Positions 24,802 through 36,254 of a stretch of DNA of 64,000 bases are shown piece by piece. The notes under the pieces are model-generated. The model had not been told where the DNA came from. It did not search any database and was given only the letters and a program-made list of their open reading frames with translations. A program made the translations under genes and the position numbers. Source of the DNA: Meghimatium bilineatum (Eukaryota > Mollusca > Gastropoda > Stylommatophora > Philomycidae). Position 1 is the first letter of the stretch; the number at the start of each line of letters is the position of its first letter. The stretch is taken from the NCBI GenBank assembly GCA_034231615.1, contig CM067315.1, forward strand, positions 17,153,513 to 17,217,512, in the 5' to 3' direction.

Positions 24802-26124
24802 TACACACAATTGTAGTGTAATAAGCTTCTGTATACTGAATTGTTGAGTAATATGTCAGAATACAGCGAGTTCCGACATAGTAAGCTACAATACATCAAA
24901 TTCGTGTGTCCAGATTACTATTTCTGGTGTAGTTAGCTGCAGTACAGCAAATTTGTGAGTAATATGCCAGAATACACTGAGTTTTGACGTAATAAACAGC
25001 CAGAGACCTAATTTGTGTGTAATGCGCCAGTGTTCTGACATATTAAGCTGCAATTCAACGAAAGTATGTGTAATATGCCAGAATACACTCATTTGTAGTG
25101 TAGTAAGCTTCTGTACACTTAATTTGTGAGTATTATGCCGGAATATACTGAGTTTTGACGTACTGAACAGCAATATACTTAATTTGTGTGTAATACGCCA
25201 GTGTTCTGACGTATTAAGCTGCAATTCAACGAAAGCATGTGTAATAGGCCATACTTCACTTAATTCTAGTGTAGTACGCTTCTGTACACTGAATTTGTGA
25301 GTAATATGTCAGAATACACCGAGTTCTGACGTAGTAAGCTACAATACACCAAATTCGTGTGTCCAGAATCCTATTTCTGGTGTTGTATGCTGCAGTACAC
25401 CCAATTTGTGAGTAATATGCCAGAATACACTGAGTTTTGACGTACTAAACAGCCAGAGACCTAATTTGTGTGTAATACGCCAGTGTTCTGACGTATTAAG
25501 CTGCAATTCAACGAAAGCATGTGTAATAGGCCAGATTACAATCATTTGTAGTGTAGTAAGCTTCAGCACACTAAATGTGTGAGTAATATGCCAGAATGCA
25601 GCGAAGTTGGACCTACTAAACAGCCAGAGACCTAATTTGTGTGTAATACGCCAGTGTTCTGACGTATTAAGCTGCAATTCAAAGAAAGCATGTGTAATAG
25701 GTCAGAATTCACTTAATTCTAGTGTAGTAAGCTTCTGTACACTTAATTTGTGAGTATTATGCCGGAATACACTGAGTTTTGACGTACTGAACATAAATAG
25801 ACCTCATTTGTGTGTAATACTTCTGTGCTGTGATGTAGTACGCTGCAATTCAACGAAAGCATGTGCAATAGGTCAGAATTCACTTAATTCTAGTGTAGTA
25901 AGCTTCTGTACACTGAATTTGTGAGTAATATGCTAGAATACAGCGAAGTAGGACGTACTAAACAGCCAGACCTAATTTGTGTGTAATACGCCAGTGTTCT
26001 GACGTATTAAGCTGCAGTTCAACGAAAGTATGTGTAATATGCCAGAATACACTCAATTGTAGTGTAGTAAGCTTCTGTATACTGAATGTTTGAGTAATAT
26101 GTCAGAATACAGCGAGTTCCGACG
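24802..26124. repeat. Satellite linking the HOR to the large duplication
   Basis: Ordinary pentamer-type satellite with minus-strand open frames up to 112 codons and nothing else recognisable. It ends at the breakpoint of the 5,818-bp duplication. Confidence 0.9.
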
Positions 26125-26772
26125 TAGTAAGCTACAATACATCAAATTCGTGTGTCCAGAATACTATTTCTGGTGTAGTTAGCTGCAGTACAGCCAATAT
26201 GTGAGTACTATGCCAGAATACACTGAGTTTTTACGTACTGAACAGCAATAGACCTAATTTGTGTGTAATATGCCAGTGCTGTGATGTAGTACACTGCAAT
26301 TCAACGAAAGCATGTGCAATAGTTCAGAATTCACTTAATTCTAGTGTAGTAAGCTTATGTACACTGAATTTGTGAGTAATATGTCAGAATACACCGAGTT
26401 CTGACGTAGTAAGCTACAATACACCAAATTCGTGTGTCCAGAATTCTATTTCTGGTGTTGTATGCTGCAGTACACCCAATTTGCGAGTAATATGCCAGAA
26501 TACAGCGAAGTTGGACGTACTAAACAGACAGAGACCTAATTTATGTTTAATACGCCAGTGTTCTGACGTATTAAGCTGTAATTCAACGAAAGCATGTGTA
26601 ATAGGCCTGAGTACACTCAATTGTAGTGTAGTAAGCTTCAGCACACTGAATTTGTGAGTAATATGCCAGAATACACCGAGTTCAGACATAGTAAGCTACA
26701 ATACACTAAATTCGGTGTCCAGAATACTATTTCTGGTGTAATAAGCTGCAGTACACCCAATTTGTGAGTAAT

Positions 26773-26784
26773 ATGCCAGAATAC
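26773..26784. repeat. Target-site duplication, left, LINE copy 1
   Basis: ATGCCAGAATAC directly precedes the LINE and reappears at 29484-29495 directly after it. Removing the element and one copy restores a normal satellite subunit. Because this word is common in the satellite, chance juxtaposition is not fully excluded. Confidence 0.7.
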
Positions 26785-26785
26785 T

Positions 26786-27472
26786 ATCAGTGAACGCATT
26801 ATAACGGCCAGATATCAAACTCGCTTCTTTAAAATGTCAATTATCCAGTGTTATGCACCTACAAACGACAGCGACGACAACATCAAAGACACTTTCTATA
26901 ATTCCCTCCTCAATACAATAAATAAAACGCCAAATCACGACATCCTAATTGTGATGGGGGATTTGAATGCAAAAGTTGGCGATAACAACGAAGGAGTAAA
27001 AGAACACATGGGAACACATGGATTAGGAAATATAAATCAAAACGGAGAGAGGCTTATAGAAACTTGTGTAATGACCAACCTTGTTTTAGCAAGTACACTA
27101 TTCAAACATAAAGATATACACAAAACCACTTGGAATTCTCCAGACAAAGTAACAAAAAATCAGATAGACCATATATGCATCAATAGAAAACACCGCACTA
27201 CGATCCAAGATGTTAGAGCATACAGAGGCGCAGACGTGGGCAGTGATCATAACTTATGTATTGCCAAACTAAAAGTGAAACTAAAAAGGATCACTAAAGC
27301 TGAAAAACATAGAAAAATATACTCTAATCGCCTGTTAGAACAAAATATTCAAAACGCATACAAGCTGGAATTGCAAAATCGTTTCTCCGCATTGCAAAAT
27401 CTTTCCACTGACAATTCTGAAGATCTCATAGATAATAGAACTACATCTTGGGACAACATCAAAATGCTATGA
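26786..27472 (+). pseudogene. LINE endonuclease domain, partial (copy 1)
   Basis: The frame is open from the insertion point; an ATG at 26834 is internal, since coding-like residues (ISERIITARYQ) precede it. The C-terminal two thirds of an exonuclease-endonuclease-phosphatase fold is present: QCYAPTND, MGDLNAKVG (about 26954-26980), NQIDHICI (about 27160-27183) and GSDHNLCIAKLK (about 27239-27275). These are the later catalytic and metal-binding motifs of APE-type LINE endonucleases, which nick target DNA to prime reverse transcription. The first part of the domain, with the earlier catalytic residues, is missing. The frame ends early because one A seems lost from the run at 27461-27464; the following frame carries on the protein. 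Confidence 0.9.
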
Positions 27473-28647
27473 AAGAAGCAGCCGTTTCAGTTGTGGGTTA
27501 TACTACTAGTGAGAAAAAGAAATTCTTAAGCGAGACAACATGGAATAAAATCAAATTAAGAAAAGTGGTTAAATTACAACTTTTATCTACTAAAGAACCA
27601 GTAAAATATGACATAATTAGGGGAAATTATAATGTAATGGACAAAGAAATAAAAAAGAGCGCACGACAGGACAAAAGAACACATATAAACGAATTATCAT
27701 TAAAAGCAGAAAATGCCGCAAAGAATGGAAACAGCAAAACATTACATCATATAATCAAGCAATTATGTAACACAACAGTCACAACAAACAACGTACCCAT
27801 CAAAGATAAAAACGGAGAACTACTATCAACCACCCACGACCAAACAAAAAGGTGGGCAGAACACTTTAATGAACTATTAAATAGACCTCAACCAACAGCT
27901 ACTCCAGACTTTGTCAATGACACACAAATGACAACCATGCCAGTATCATGTGAAATTTTCTCTATCACCGAATTAAAATATGCTATCCATAAACTAAGAA
28001 ATAACAAAGCCGCTGGCGTTGACGAAATAACAAGTGAGATGCTTAAAGCTTCTGATGATAACACATTACAAAACTTGCTGTCTCTTATGAATGATGTCTG
28101 GTGCAATGAAAATCCACCTCAACAATGGAAAGACGGTATCATCGTCAAACTCCCTAAGAAAGGAGACCCCTCAGACTGCAACAACTGGCGGGGTATCACC
28201 CTATTATCAGTCATAGGCAAGGTCTTCCTAAGCATCATATTGGAAAGATTAAAGAATGCTGTTGATAAACTACTCAGAGAAGAACAAGCAGGCTTTAGAT
28301 CAGCTCGCTCCTGCACAGACAACATATTTTCTCTTCGCATCATCATTGAAGAATCACTCGAATTTCAATCCCCGCTCATAATCAACTTTGTTGACTTTGA
28401 AAAAGCATTTGATAGTCTTCATCGGCCTACGTTATGGAATATTCTACAGCAATACGGTTTTCCTACTAAAATAATCAATGTTATAAAGGCATTCTACACC
28501 AACTCACATTGCTGTGTTCAAACAAACACTGAGAAGTCAGAATGGTTCCAAGTTGTTACGGGCGTTAAACAAGGATGCATCATGTCCCCATTACTTTTTT
28601 GCGTCGCTATTGATTGGGTCATGAGAAAGAGCACTGAAATGAGCTGA
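27463..28647 (+). pseudogene. LINE reverse transcriptase, N-terminal and palm part (copy 1)
   Basis: This continues the endonuclease frame after the A-run shift (an ATG at 27448 in this frame is incidental). A Lys-rich linker leads into an RT fingers/palm domain: NKAAGVDEI (about 28001-28030), IVKLPKKGDPSDCNNWRGIT (about 28141-28200), EEQAGFRSARSCTDNIF (about 28282-28330), the catalytic-Asp motif NFVDFEKAFDSLH (about 28384-28422), and TGVKQGCIMSPLLF (about 28558-28600). The order and spacing are those of a non-LTR RT. The frame stops at 28645-28647 just before the YADD box, which lies in the next frame; loss of one A from the run at 28637-28639 would explain it. The enzyme would copy the element RNA at the target site if intact. 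Confidence 0.93.
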
Positions 28648-29477
28648 CAGGAATAAAATGGATTAATAATACCGTTCTCGAAGATCTTGACTACGCAGAT
28701 GACCTGGCCCTTTTGAGCGCAAACCACACAGATGCTCAATCTAAGTTTGACAATCTCCAACACTATTCAAATCAGATAGGGTTGAAAATCAACACATCAA
28801 AAACTCATATACTAGATTTTACGAGATCCAACGACAACATAGAAATTCAAAATGTTCCATTATTAAAAGTCAACAATTTTACATATTTAGGCACCAATCT
28901 AGCATTGGATGGAGACTCATCAAAAGAAATTTTACACCGTATTGCCCTTGCAGCGGGTGTTTTCAATAAACTACGCAACATATGGACGTCAAACACACTA
29001 AGAAACACCACAAAACTCAAGTTGTTTAACTCCAACATCATCCCTATTCTATCATATGGGTGCGAAAGTTGGAAAGCCACAAAAGCCACAGATAAAAGAC
29101 TCGACTCCTTTGAAAACAAATGCCTACGTACCATTCTGAACGTTAAGTGGAGTGACTTTAAATCTAACACTACTATAAGAGAGGAAAGCAAACAAACCTA
29201 TATATCTTCCTTCATTAGACAAAGGCGTTGGACTTACATCAGTCATGTTCTCAGAATGAACAGCCTAAGAATTCCCCAGCAATCACTATATTGGGTGCCA
29301 CCTGGAGTAAGAAGAAGAGGGAGACCTAGAGAAACTCTACGAAGAACCATTAATAGAGAAGGCATGTCAATGAACCTAAACAACACGCAACAATTGAAAG
29401 ACCTGGCAACACAAAGACAGAAATGGAAAGCTATGGTTTCTGCCCTATGCGCCGCCTATGGCCCTGTAGGAACATAA
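28638..29477 (+). pseudogene. LINE reverse transcriptase YADD box, thumb and C-terminus (copy 1)
   Basis: The frame is open from 28638 and contains the RT active-site box LDYADDLAL (YADD at 28692-28703), followed by GLKINTSKTH and FTYLGTNL, typical of the region after the palm. The C-terminal part has ILSYGCESW, a WTYISHVLRM stretch and a basic PPGVRRRGRPRETLRR segment, a tail common to this LINE group and probably nucleic-acid binding. A TTG at 28713 is not a true start. It ends at TAA 29475-29477, within the terminal AACAT repeat, so the C-terminus is complete. Confidence 0.93.
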
Positions 29478-29485
29478 CATAACAT
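29471..29485 (+). repeat. (AACAT)3 3' tail of LINE copy 1
   Basis: Three AACAT units close the element. The stop codon TAA lies inside them, and the last two bases overlap the start of the target-site duplication. Short tandem tails rather than poly(A) are typical of RTE-like LINEs. Confidence 0.8.
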
Positions 29486-29495
29486 GCCAGAATAC
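29484..29495. repeat. Target-site duplication, right, LINE copy 1
   Basis: Second copy of ATGCCAGAATAC, after which satellite continues as CACTGAGTTTTGACG, the normal continuation of the interrupted subunit. Confidence 0.7.
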
Positions 29496-32400
29496 ACTGA
29501 GTTTTGACGTACTGAACAGCAATATACTTAATTTGTGTGTAATACGCCAGTGTTCTGACGTATTAAGCTGCAATTCAACGAAAGCATGTGTAATAGGCCA
29601 GAATACACTCAATTGTAGTGTAGTAAGCTTCTGTATACTGAATGTTTGAGTACTATGTCAGAATACAGCGATTTCCGACGTAGCAAGCTACAATACATGA
29701 AATTCGTATGTCCAGAATACTATTTCTGGTGTAGTTAGCTGCAGTACAGCCAATATGTGAGTAATATGCCAGAATACACTGAGTTTTTACGTACTGAACA
29801 GCAATAGACCTAATTTGTGTGTAATACGCCAGTGCTGTGATGTCGTACGCTGCAATTCAACGAAAGCATGTACAATAGTTCAGAATTCACTTAATTCTAG
29901 TGTAGTAAGCTTCTGTACACTGAATTTGTGAGTAATATGTCAGAATACACCGAGTTCTGACGTAGTAAGCTACAATACACCAAATTCGTGTGTCCAGAAT
30001 CCTATTTCTGGTGTTGTATGCTGCAGTACACCCAATTTGTGATTAATATGCCAGAATACACTGAGTTTTGACGTACTAAACAGCCAGAGACCTAATTTGT
30101 GTGTAATACGCCAGTGTTCTGACGTATTAAGCTGCAATTCAACGAAATCATGTGTAATAGGCCAGAATACACTCATTTGTAGTGTAGTAAGCTTCAGCAC
30201 ACTAAATGTGTGAGTAATATGCCAGAATACTGCGAAGTTGGACCTACTAAACAGCCAGAGACCTAATTTGTGTGTAATACGCCAGTGTTCTGACGTATTA
30301 AGCTGCAATTCAAAGAAAGCATGTGTAATAGGTCAGAATTCACTTAATTCTAGTGTAGTAAGCTTCTGTACACTTAATTTGTGAGTATTATGCCGGAATA
30401 CACTTTTTTACGTACTGAACAGAAATAGACCTAATTTGTGTGTAATATTTCTGTGCTGTGATGTTGTACGCTGCAATTCAACGAAAGCATGTGCAATAGG
30501 TCAGAATTCACTTAATTCTAGTGTAGTAAGCTTCTGTACACTGAATTTGTGAGTAATATGCCATAATACACTGAGTTTTGACGTACTGAACAGCAATATA
30601 CTTAATTTGTGTGTAATACCCCAGTGTTCTGACGTATTAAGCTGCAATTCAACGAAAGCATGTGTAATAGGTCAGAATACACACAATTGTAGTGTAGTAA
30701 GCTTCTGTATACTGAATTTTTGAGTAATATGTCAGAATACACCGAGTTATGACGTAGTAAGCTACAATACACCAAATTCGTGTGTCCAGAATTCTATTTC
30801 TGGTGTTGTATGCTGAAGTACACCCAATTTGCGAGTAATATGCAAGAATACAGCGAAGCTAGATGTACTAAACAGCCAGAGACCTAATTTATTTGTAATA
30901 CGCCAGTGTTCTGACGTATTAAGCTGTAATTCAACGAAAGCATGTACAATAGTTCAGAATTCACTTAATTCTAGTGTAGTAAGCTTCTGTACACTGAATT
31001 TGTGAGTAATATGTCAGAATACACCGAGTTCTGACGTAGTAAGCTACAATACACCAAATTCGTGTGTCCAGAATCCTATTTCTGGTGTTGTATGCTGCAG
31101 TACACCCAATTTGTGAGTAATATGCCAGAATACACTGAGTTTTGACGTACTAAACAGCCAGAGACCTAATTTGTGTGTAATACGCCAGTGTTCTGACGTA
31201 TTAAGCTGCAATTCAACGAAAGCATGTGTAATAGGCCAGAATACACTCATTTGTATTGTAGTAAGCTTCAGCTCACTAAATGTGTGAGTAATATGCCAGA
31301 ATACAGCGAAGTTGGACCTACTAAATAGCCAGAGACCTAATTTGTGTGTAATACGCAAGTGTTCTGACGTATTAAGCTGCAATTCAAAGAAAGCATGTGT
31401 AATAGGTCAGAATTCACTTAATTCTAGTGTAGTAAGCTTCTGTACACTTAATTTGTGAGTATTATGCCGGAATACACTGAGTTTTTACGTACTGAACAGC
31501 AATAGACCTAATTTGTGTGTAATACGCCAGTGCTGTGATGTAGTACGCTGGAATTCAACGAAAGCATGTGCAATAGTTCAGAATTCACTTAATTCTAGTG
31601 TTGTAAGCATATGTACACTGAATTTGTGAGTAATATGTCAGAATACACCGAGTTGTGACGTAGTAAGTTACAATACACCAAATTCGTGTGTCCAGAATTC
31701 TATTTCTGGTGTTGTATGCTGCAGTACACCCAATTTGCGAGTAATATGCCAGAATACAGCGAAGTTGGACGTACTAAACAGCCAGAGACCTAATTTATGT
31801 GTAATACACCAGTGTTCTGACGTATTAAGCTGTAATTCAACGAAAACATGTGTAATAGGCCAGAGTACACTCAATTGTAGTGTAGTAAGCTTCAGCACAC
31901 TGAATTTGTGAGTAATATGCCAAAATACACCGAGTTCAGACATAGTAAGCTACAATACATCAAATTCGTGTGTCCAGAATACTATTTCTGGTGTAGTTAG
32001 CTGCAGTACAGCCAATATGTGAGTACTATGCCAGAATACACTGAGTTTTTACGTACTGAACAGCAATAGACCTAATTTGTGTGTAATATGCCAGTGCTGT
32101 GATGTAGTACACTGCAATTCAACGAAAGCATGTGCAATAGTTCAGAATTCACTTAATTCTAGTGTAGTAAGCTTATGTACACTGAATTTGTGAGTAATAT
32201 GTCAGAATACACCGAGTTCTGACGTAGTAAGCTACAATACACCAAATTCGTGTGTCCAGAATTCTATTTCTGGTGTTGTATGCTGCAGTACACCCAATTT
32301 GCGAGTAATATGCCAGAATACAGCGAAGTTGGACGTACTAAACAGACAGAGACCTAATTTATGTTTAATACGCCAGTGTTCTGACGTATTAAGCTGTAAT

Positions 32401-32590
32401 TCAACGAAAGCATGTGTAATAGGCCTGAGTACACTCAATTGTAGTGTAGTAAGCTTCAGCACACTGAATTTGTGAGTAATATGCCAGAATACACCGAGTT
32501 CAGACATAGTAAGCTACAATACACTAAATTCGGTGTCCAGAATACTATTTCTGGTGTAATAAGCTGCAGTACACCCAATTTGTGAGTAAT
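29496..32590. repeat. Satellite between the two LINE copies
   Basis: About 3.1 kb of pentamer-type satellite spanning the duplication junction at 31943. Subtracting the LINE plus one target-site copy (2,711 bp) from the 5,818-bp unit gives a 3,107-bp pre-insertion HOR, about 55 subunits. No gene is seen; minus-strand open frames reach 112 codons. Confidence 0.9.
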
Positions 32591-32602
32591 ATGCCAGAAT
32601 AC
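32591..32602. repeat. Target-site duplication, left, LINE copy 2
   Basis: Same ATGCCAGAATAC word as at 26773, shifted by 5,818 bp. It was copied with the segment, not made by a new insertion. Confidence 0.65.
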
Positions 32603-32603
32603 T

Positions 32604-33290
32604 ATCAGTGAACGCATTATAACGGCCAGATATCAAACTCGCTTCTTTAAAATGTCAATTATCCAGTGTTATGCACCTACAAACGACAGCGACGACAACA
32701 TCAAAGACACTTTCTATAATTCCCTCCTCAATACAATAAATAAAACGCCAAATCACGACATCCTAATTGTGATGGGGGATTTGAATGCAAAAGTTGGCGA
32801 TAACAACGAAGGAGTAAAAGAACACATGGGAACACATGGATTAGGAAATATAAATCAAAACGGAGAGAGGCTTATAGAAACTTGTGTAATGACCAACCTT
32901 GTTTTAGCAAGTACACTATTCAAACATAAAGATATACACAAAACCACTTGGAATTCTCCAGACAAAGTAACAAAAAATCAGATAGACCATATATGCATCA
33001 ATAGAAAACACCGCACTACGATCCAAGATGTTAGAGCATACAGAGGCGCAGACGTGGGCAGTGATCATAACTTATGTATTGCCAAACTAAAAGTGAAACT
33101 AAAAAGGATCACTAAAGCTGAAAAACATAGAAAAATATACTCTAATCGCCTGTTAGAACAAAATATTCAAAACGCATACAAGCTGGAATTGCAAAATCGT
33201 TTCTCCGCATTGCAAAATCTTTCCACTGACAATTCTGAAGATCTCATAGATAATAGAACTACATCTTGGGACAACATCAAAATGCTATGA
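32604..33290 (+). pseudogene. LINE endonuclease domain, partial (copy 2)
   Basis: Its predicted product is identical to that of 26786-27472: MGDLNAKVG, NQIDHICI and GSDHNLC motifs, no N-terminal third, and the same loss of frame at the A run 33279-33282. Confidence 0.9.
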
Positions 33291-34465
33291 AAGAAGCAGC
33301 CGTTTCAGTTGTGGGTTATACTACTAGTGAGAAAAAGAAATTCTTAAGCGAGACAACATGGAATAAAATCAAATTAAGAAAAGTGGTTAAATTACAACTT
33401 TTATCTACTAAAGAACCAGTAAAATATGACATAATTAGGGGAAATTATAATGTAATGGACAAAGAAATAAAAAAGAGCGCACGACAGGACAAAAGAACAC
33501 ATATAAACGAATTATCATTAAAAGCAGAAAATGCCGCAAAGAATGGAAACAGCAAAACATTACATCATATAATCAAGCAATTATGTAACACAACAGTCAC
33601 AACAAACAACGTACCCATCAAAGATAAAAACGGAGAACTACTATCAACCACCCACGACCAAACAAAAAGGTGGGCAGAACACTTTAATGAACTATTAAAT
33701 AGACCTCAACCAACAGCTACTCCAGACTTTGTCAATGACACACAAATGACAACCATGCCAGTATCATGTGAAATTTTCTCTATCACCGAATTAAAATATG
33801 CTATCCATAAACTAAGAAATAACAAAGCCGCTGGCGTTGACGAAATAACAAGTGAGATGCTTAAAGCTTCTGATGATAACACATTACAAAACTTGCTGTC
33901 TCTTATGAATGATGTCTGGTGCAATGAAAATCCACCTCAACAATGGAAAGACGGTATCATCGTCAAACTCCCTAAGAAAGGAGACCCCTCAGACTGCAAC
34001 AACTGGCGGGGTATCACCCTATTATCAGTCATAGGCAAGGTCTTCCTAAGCATCATATTGGAAAGATTAAAGAATGCTGTTGATAAACTACTCAGAGAAG
34101 AACAAGCAGGCTTTAGATCAGCTCGCTCCTGCACAGACAACATATTTTCTCTTCGCATCATCATTGAAGAATCACTCGAATTTCAATCCCCGCTCATAAT
34201 CAACTTTGTTGACTTTGAAAAAGCATTTGATAGTCTTCATCGGCCTACGTTATGGAATATTCTACAGCAATACGGTTTTCCTACTAAAATAATCAATGTT
34301 ATAAAGGCATTCTACACCAACTCACATTGCTGTGTTCAAACAAACACTGAGAAGTCAGAATGGTTCCAAGTTGTTACGGGCGTTAAACAAGGATGCATCA
34401 TGTCCCCATTACTTTTTTGCGTCGCTATTGATTGGGTCATGAGAAAGAGCACTGAAATGAGCTGA
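33281..34465 (+). pseudogene. LINE reverse transcriptase, N-terminal and palm part (copy 2)
   Basis: Its predicted product is identical to that of 27463-28647, with NKAAGVDEI, NNWRGIT, FVDFEKAFDS and GVKQGCIMSP motifs. The frame ends before the YADD box, at the A run 34455-34457. Confidence 0.93.
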
Positions 34466-35295
34466 CAGGAATAAAATGGATTAATAATACCGTTCTCGAA
34501 GATCTTGACTACGCAGATGACCTGGCCCTTTTGAGCGCAAACCACACAGATGCTCAATCTAAGTTTGACAATCTCCAACACTATTCAAATCAGATAGGGT
34601 TGAAAATCAACACATCAAAAACTCATATACTAGATTTTACGAGATCCAACGACAACATAGAAATTCAAAATGTTCCATTATTAAAAGTCAACAATTTTAC
34701 ATATTTAGGCACCAATCTAGCATTGGATGGAGACTCATCAAAAGAAATTTTACACCGTATTGCCCTTGCAGCGGGTGTTTTCAATAAACTACGCAACATA
34801 TGGACGTCAAACACACTAAGAAACACCACAAAACTCAAGTTGTTTAACTCCAACATCATCCCTATTCTATCATATGGGTGCGAAAGTTGGAAAGCCACAA
34901 AAGCCACAGATAAAAGACTCGACTCCTTTGAAAACAAATGCCTACGTACCATTCTGAACGTTAAGTGGAGTGACTTTAAATCTAACACTACTATAAGAGA
35001 GGAAAGCAAACAAACCTATATATCTTCCTTCATTAGACAAAGGCGTTGGACTTACATCAGTCATGTTCTCAGAATGAACAGCCTAAGAATTCCCCAGCAA
35101 TCACTATATTGGGTGCCACCTGGAGTAAGAAGAAGAGGGAGACCTAGAGAAACTCTACGAAGAACCATTAATAGAGAAGGCATGTCAATGAACCTAAACA
35201 ACACGCAACAATTGAAAGACCTGGCAACACAAAGACAGAAATGGAAAGCTATGGTTTCTGCCCTATGCGCCGCCTATGGCCCTGTAGGAACATAA
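34456..35295 (+). pseudogene. LINE RT YADD box, thumb and C-terminus (copy 2)
   Basis: Its predicted product is identical to that of 28638-29477. YADD falls at 34510-34521. The basic RRRGRP segment and the stop inside the AACAT tail are the same. Confidence 0.93.
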
Positions 35296-35301
35296 CATAA
35301 C

Positions 35302-35313
35302 ATGCCAGAATAC
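35302..35313. repeat. Target-site duplication, right, LINE copy 2
   Basis: ATGCCAGAATAC, the counterpart of 29484-29495. Confidence 0.65.
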
Positions 35314-36254
35314 ACTGAGTTTTGACGTACTGAACAGCAATATACTTAATTTGTGTGTAATACGCCAGTGTTCTGACGTATTAAGCTGCAATTCAACGAA
35401 AGCATGTGTAATAGGCCAGAATACACTCAATTGTAGTGTAGTAAGCTTCTGTATACTGAATGTTTGAGTACTATGTCAGAATACAGCGATTTCCGACGTA
35501 GCAAGCTACAATACATGAAATTCGTATGTCCAGAATACTATTTCTGGTGTAGTTAGCTGCAGTACAGCCAATATGTGAGTAATATGCCAGAATACACTGA
35601 GTTTTTACGTACTGAACAGCAATAGACCTAATTTGTGTGTAATACGCCAGTGCTGTGATGTCGTACGCTGCAATTCAACGAAAGCATGTACAATAGTTCA
35701 GAATTCACTTAATTCTAGTGTAGTAAGCTTCTGTACACTGAATTTGTGAGTAATATGTCAGAATACACCGAGTTCTGACGTAGTAAGCTACAATACACCA
35801 AATTCGTGTGTCCAGAATCCTATTTCTGGTGTTGTATGCTGCAGTACACCCAATTTGTGATTAATATGCCAGAATACACTGAGTTTTGACGTACTAAACA
35901 GCCAGAGACCTAATTTGTGTGTAATACGCCAGTGTTCTGACGTATTAAGCTGCAATTCAACGAAATCATGTGTAATAGGCCAGAATACACTCATTTGTAG
36001 TGTAGTAAGCTTCAGCACACTAAATGTGTGAGTAATATGCCAGAATACTGCGAAGTTGGACCTACTAAACAGCCAGAGACCTAATTTGTGTGTAATACGC
36101 CAGTGTTCTGACGTATTAAGCTGCAATTCAAAGAAAGCATGTGTAATAGGTCAGAATTCACTTAATTCTAGTGTAGTAAGCTTCTGTACACTTAATTTGT
36201 GAGTATTATGCCGGAATACACTTTTTTACGTACTGAACAGAAATAGACCTAATT
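35314..36254. repeat. Satellite right of LINE copy 2
   Basis: Pentamer-type satellite equal to 29496-30436. No gene is seen. It leads into the 2,375/1,982-bp HOR landmarks. Confidence 0.9.

Larger units (their letters stand above)
26785..29483 (+). mobile_element. 5'-truncated APE-type non-LTR retrotransposon, copy 1
   Basis: The insert is 2.7 kb. It starts in the middle of the apurinic-like endonuclease domain, continues through a complete reverse transcriptase and C-terminal region, and ends six bases after the stop in a short (AACAT)3 tail. 5' truncation, a 12-bp target-site duplication and a simple-repeat tail fit target-primed reverse transcription. The family resembles invertebrate endonuclease-reverse transcriptase LINEs, often annotated as craniofacial development protein 2-like in their endonuclease part. 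The very short 3' UTR recalls the RTE clade, but the clade is not settled. Two frameshifts make this copy unable to encode a full protein. Confidence 0.93.
26125..31942. repeat. 5,818-bp tandem duplication, copy 1 (with LINE)
   Basis: Everything from 26125 recurs 5,818 bp later, including satellite flanks and a truncated LINE; all open frames have the same predicted proteins in both copies. Left of 26125/31943 the sequences differ (G against A). At the other end the match stops after the 17-bp word TAGTAAGCTACAATACA (26125, 31943, 37761). The breakpoint therefore lies in a satellite word present in many subunits, as expected for unequal crossing-over. Confidence 0.95.
32603..35301 (+). mobile_element. 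5'-truncated APE-type non-LTR retrotransposon, copy 2
   Basis: It has the same truncation point, same two frameshifts and same tail as copy 1, inside an identical satellite context. It is therefore a passenger of the tandem duplication, not an independent retrotransposition. Confidence 0.93.

Noticed and set aside
27888..29191. Minus-strand frames of 72-114 codons across the LINE
   Set aside because: They are antisense shadows of the reverse transcriptase, repeated identically in copy 2.
32603..35301. Second LINE as an independent insertion
   Set aside because: Truncation point, frameshifts, tail and at least 600 bp of flank on each side match copy 1, so it was copied by the tandem duplication.
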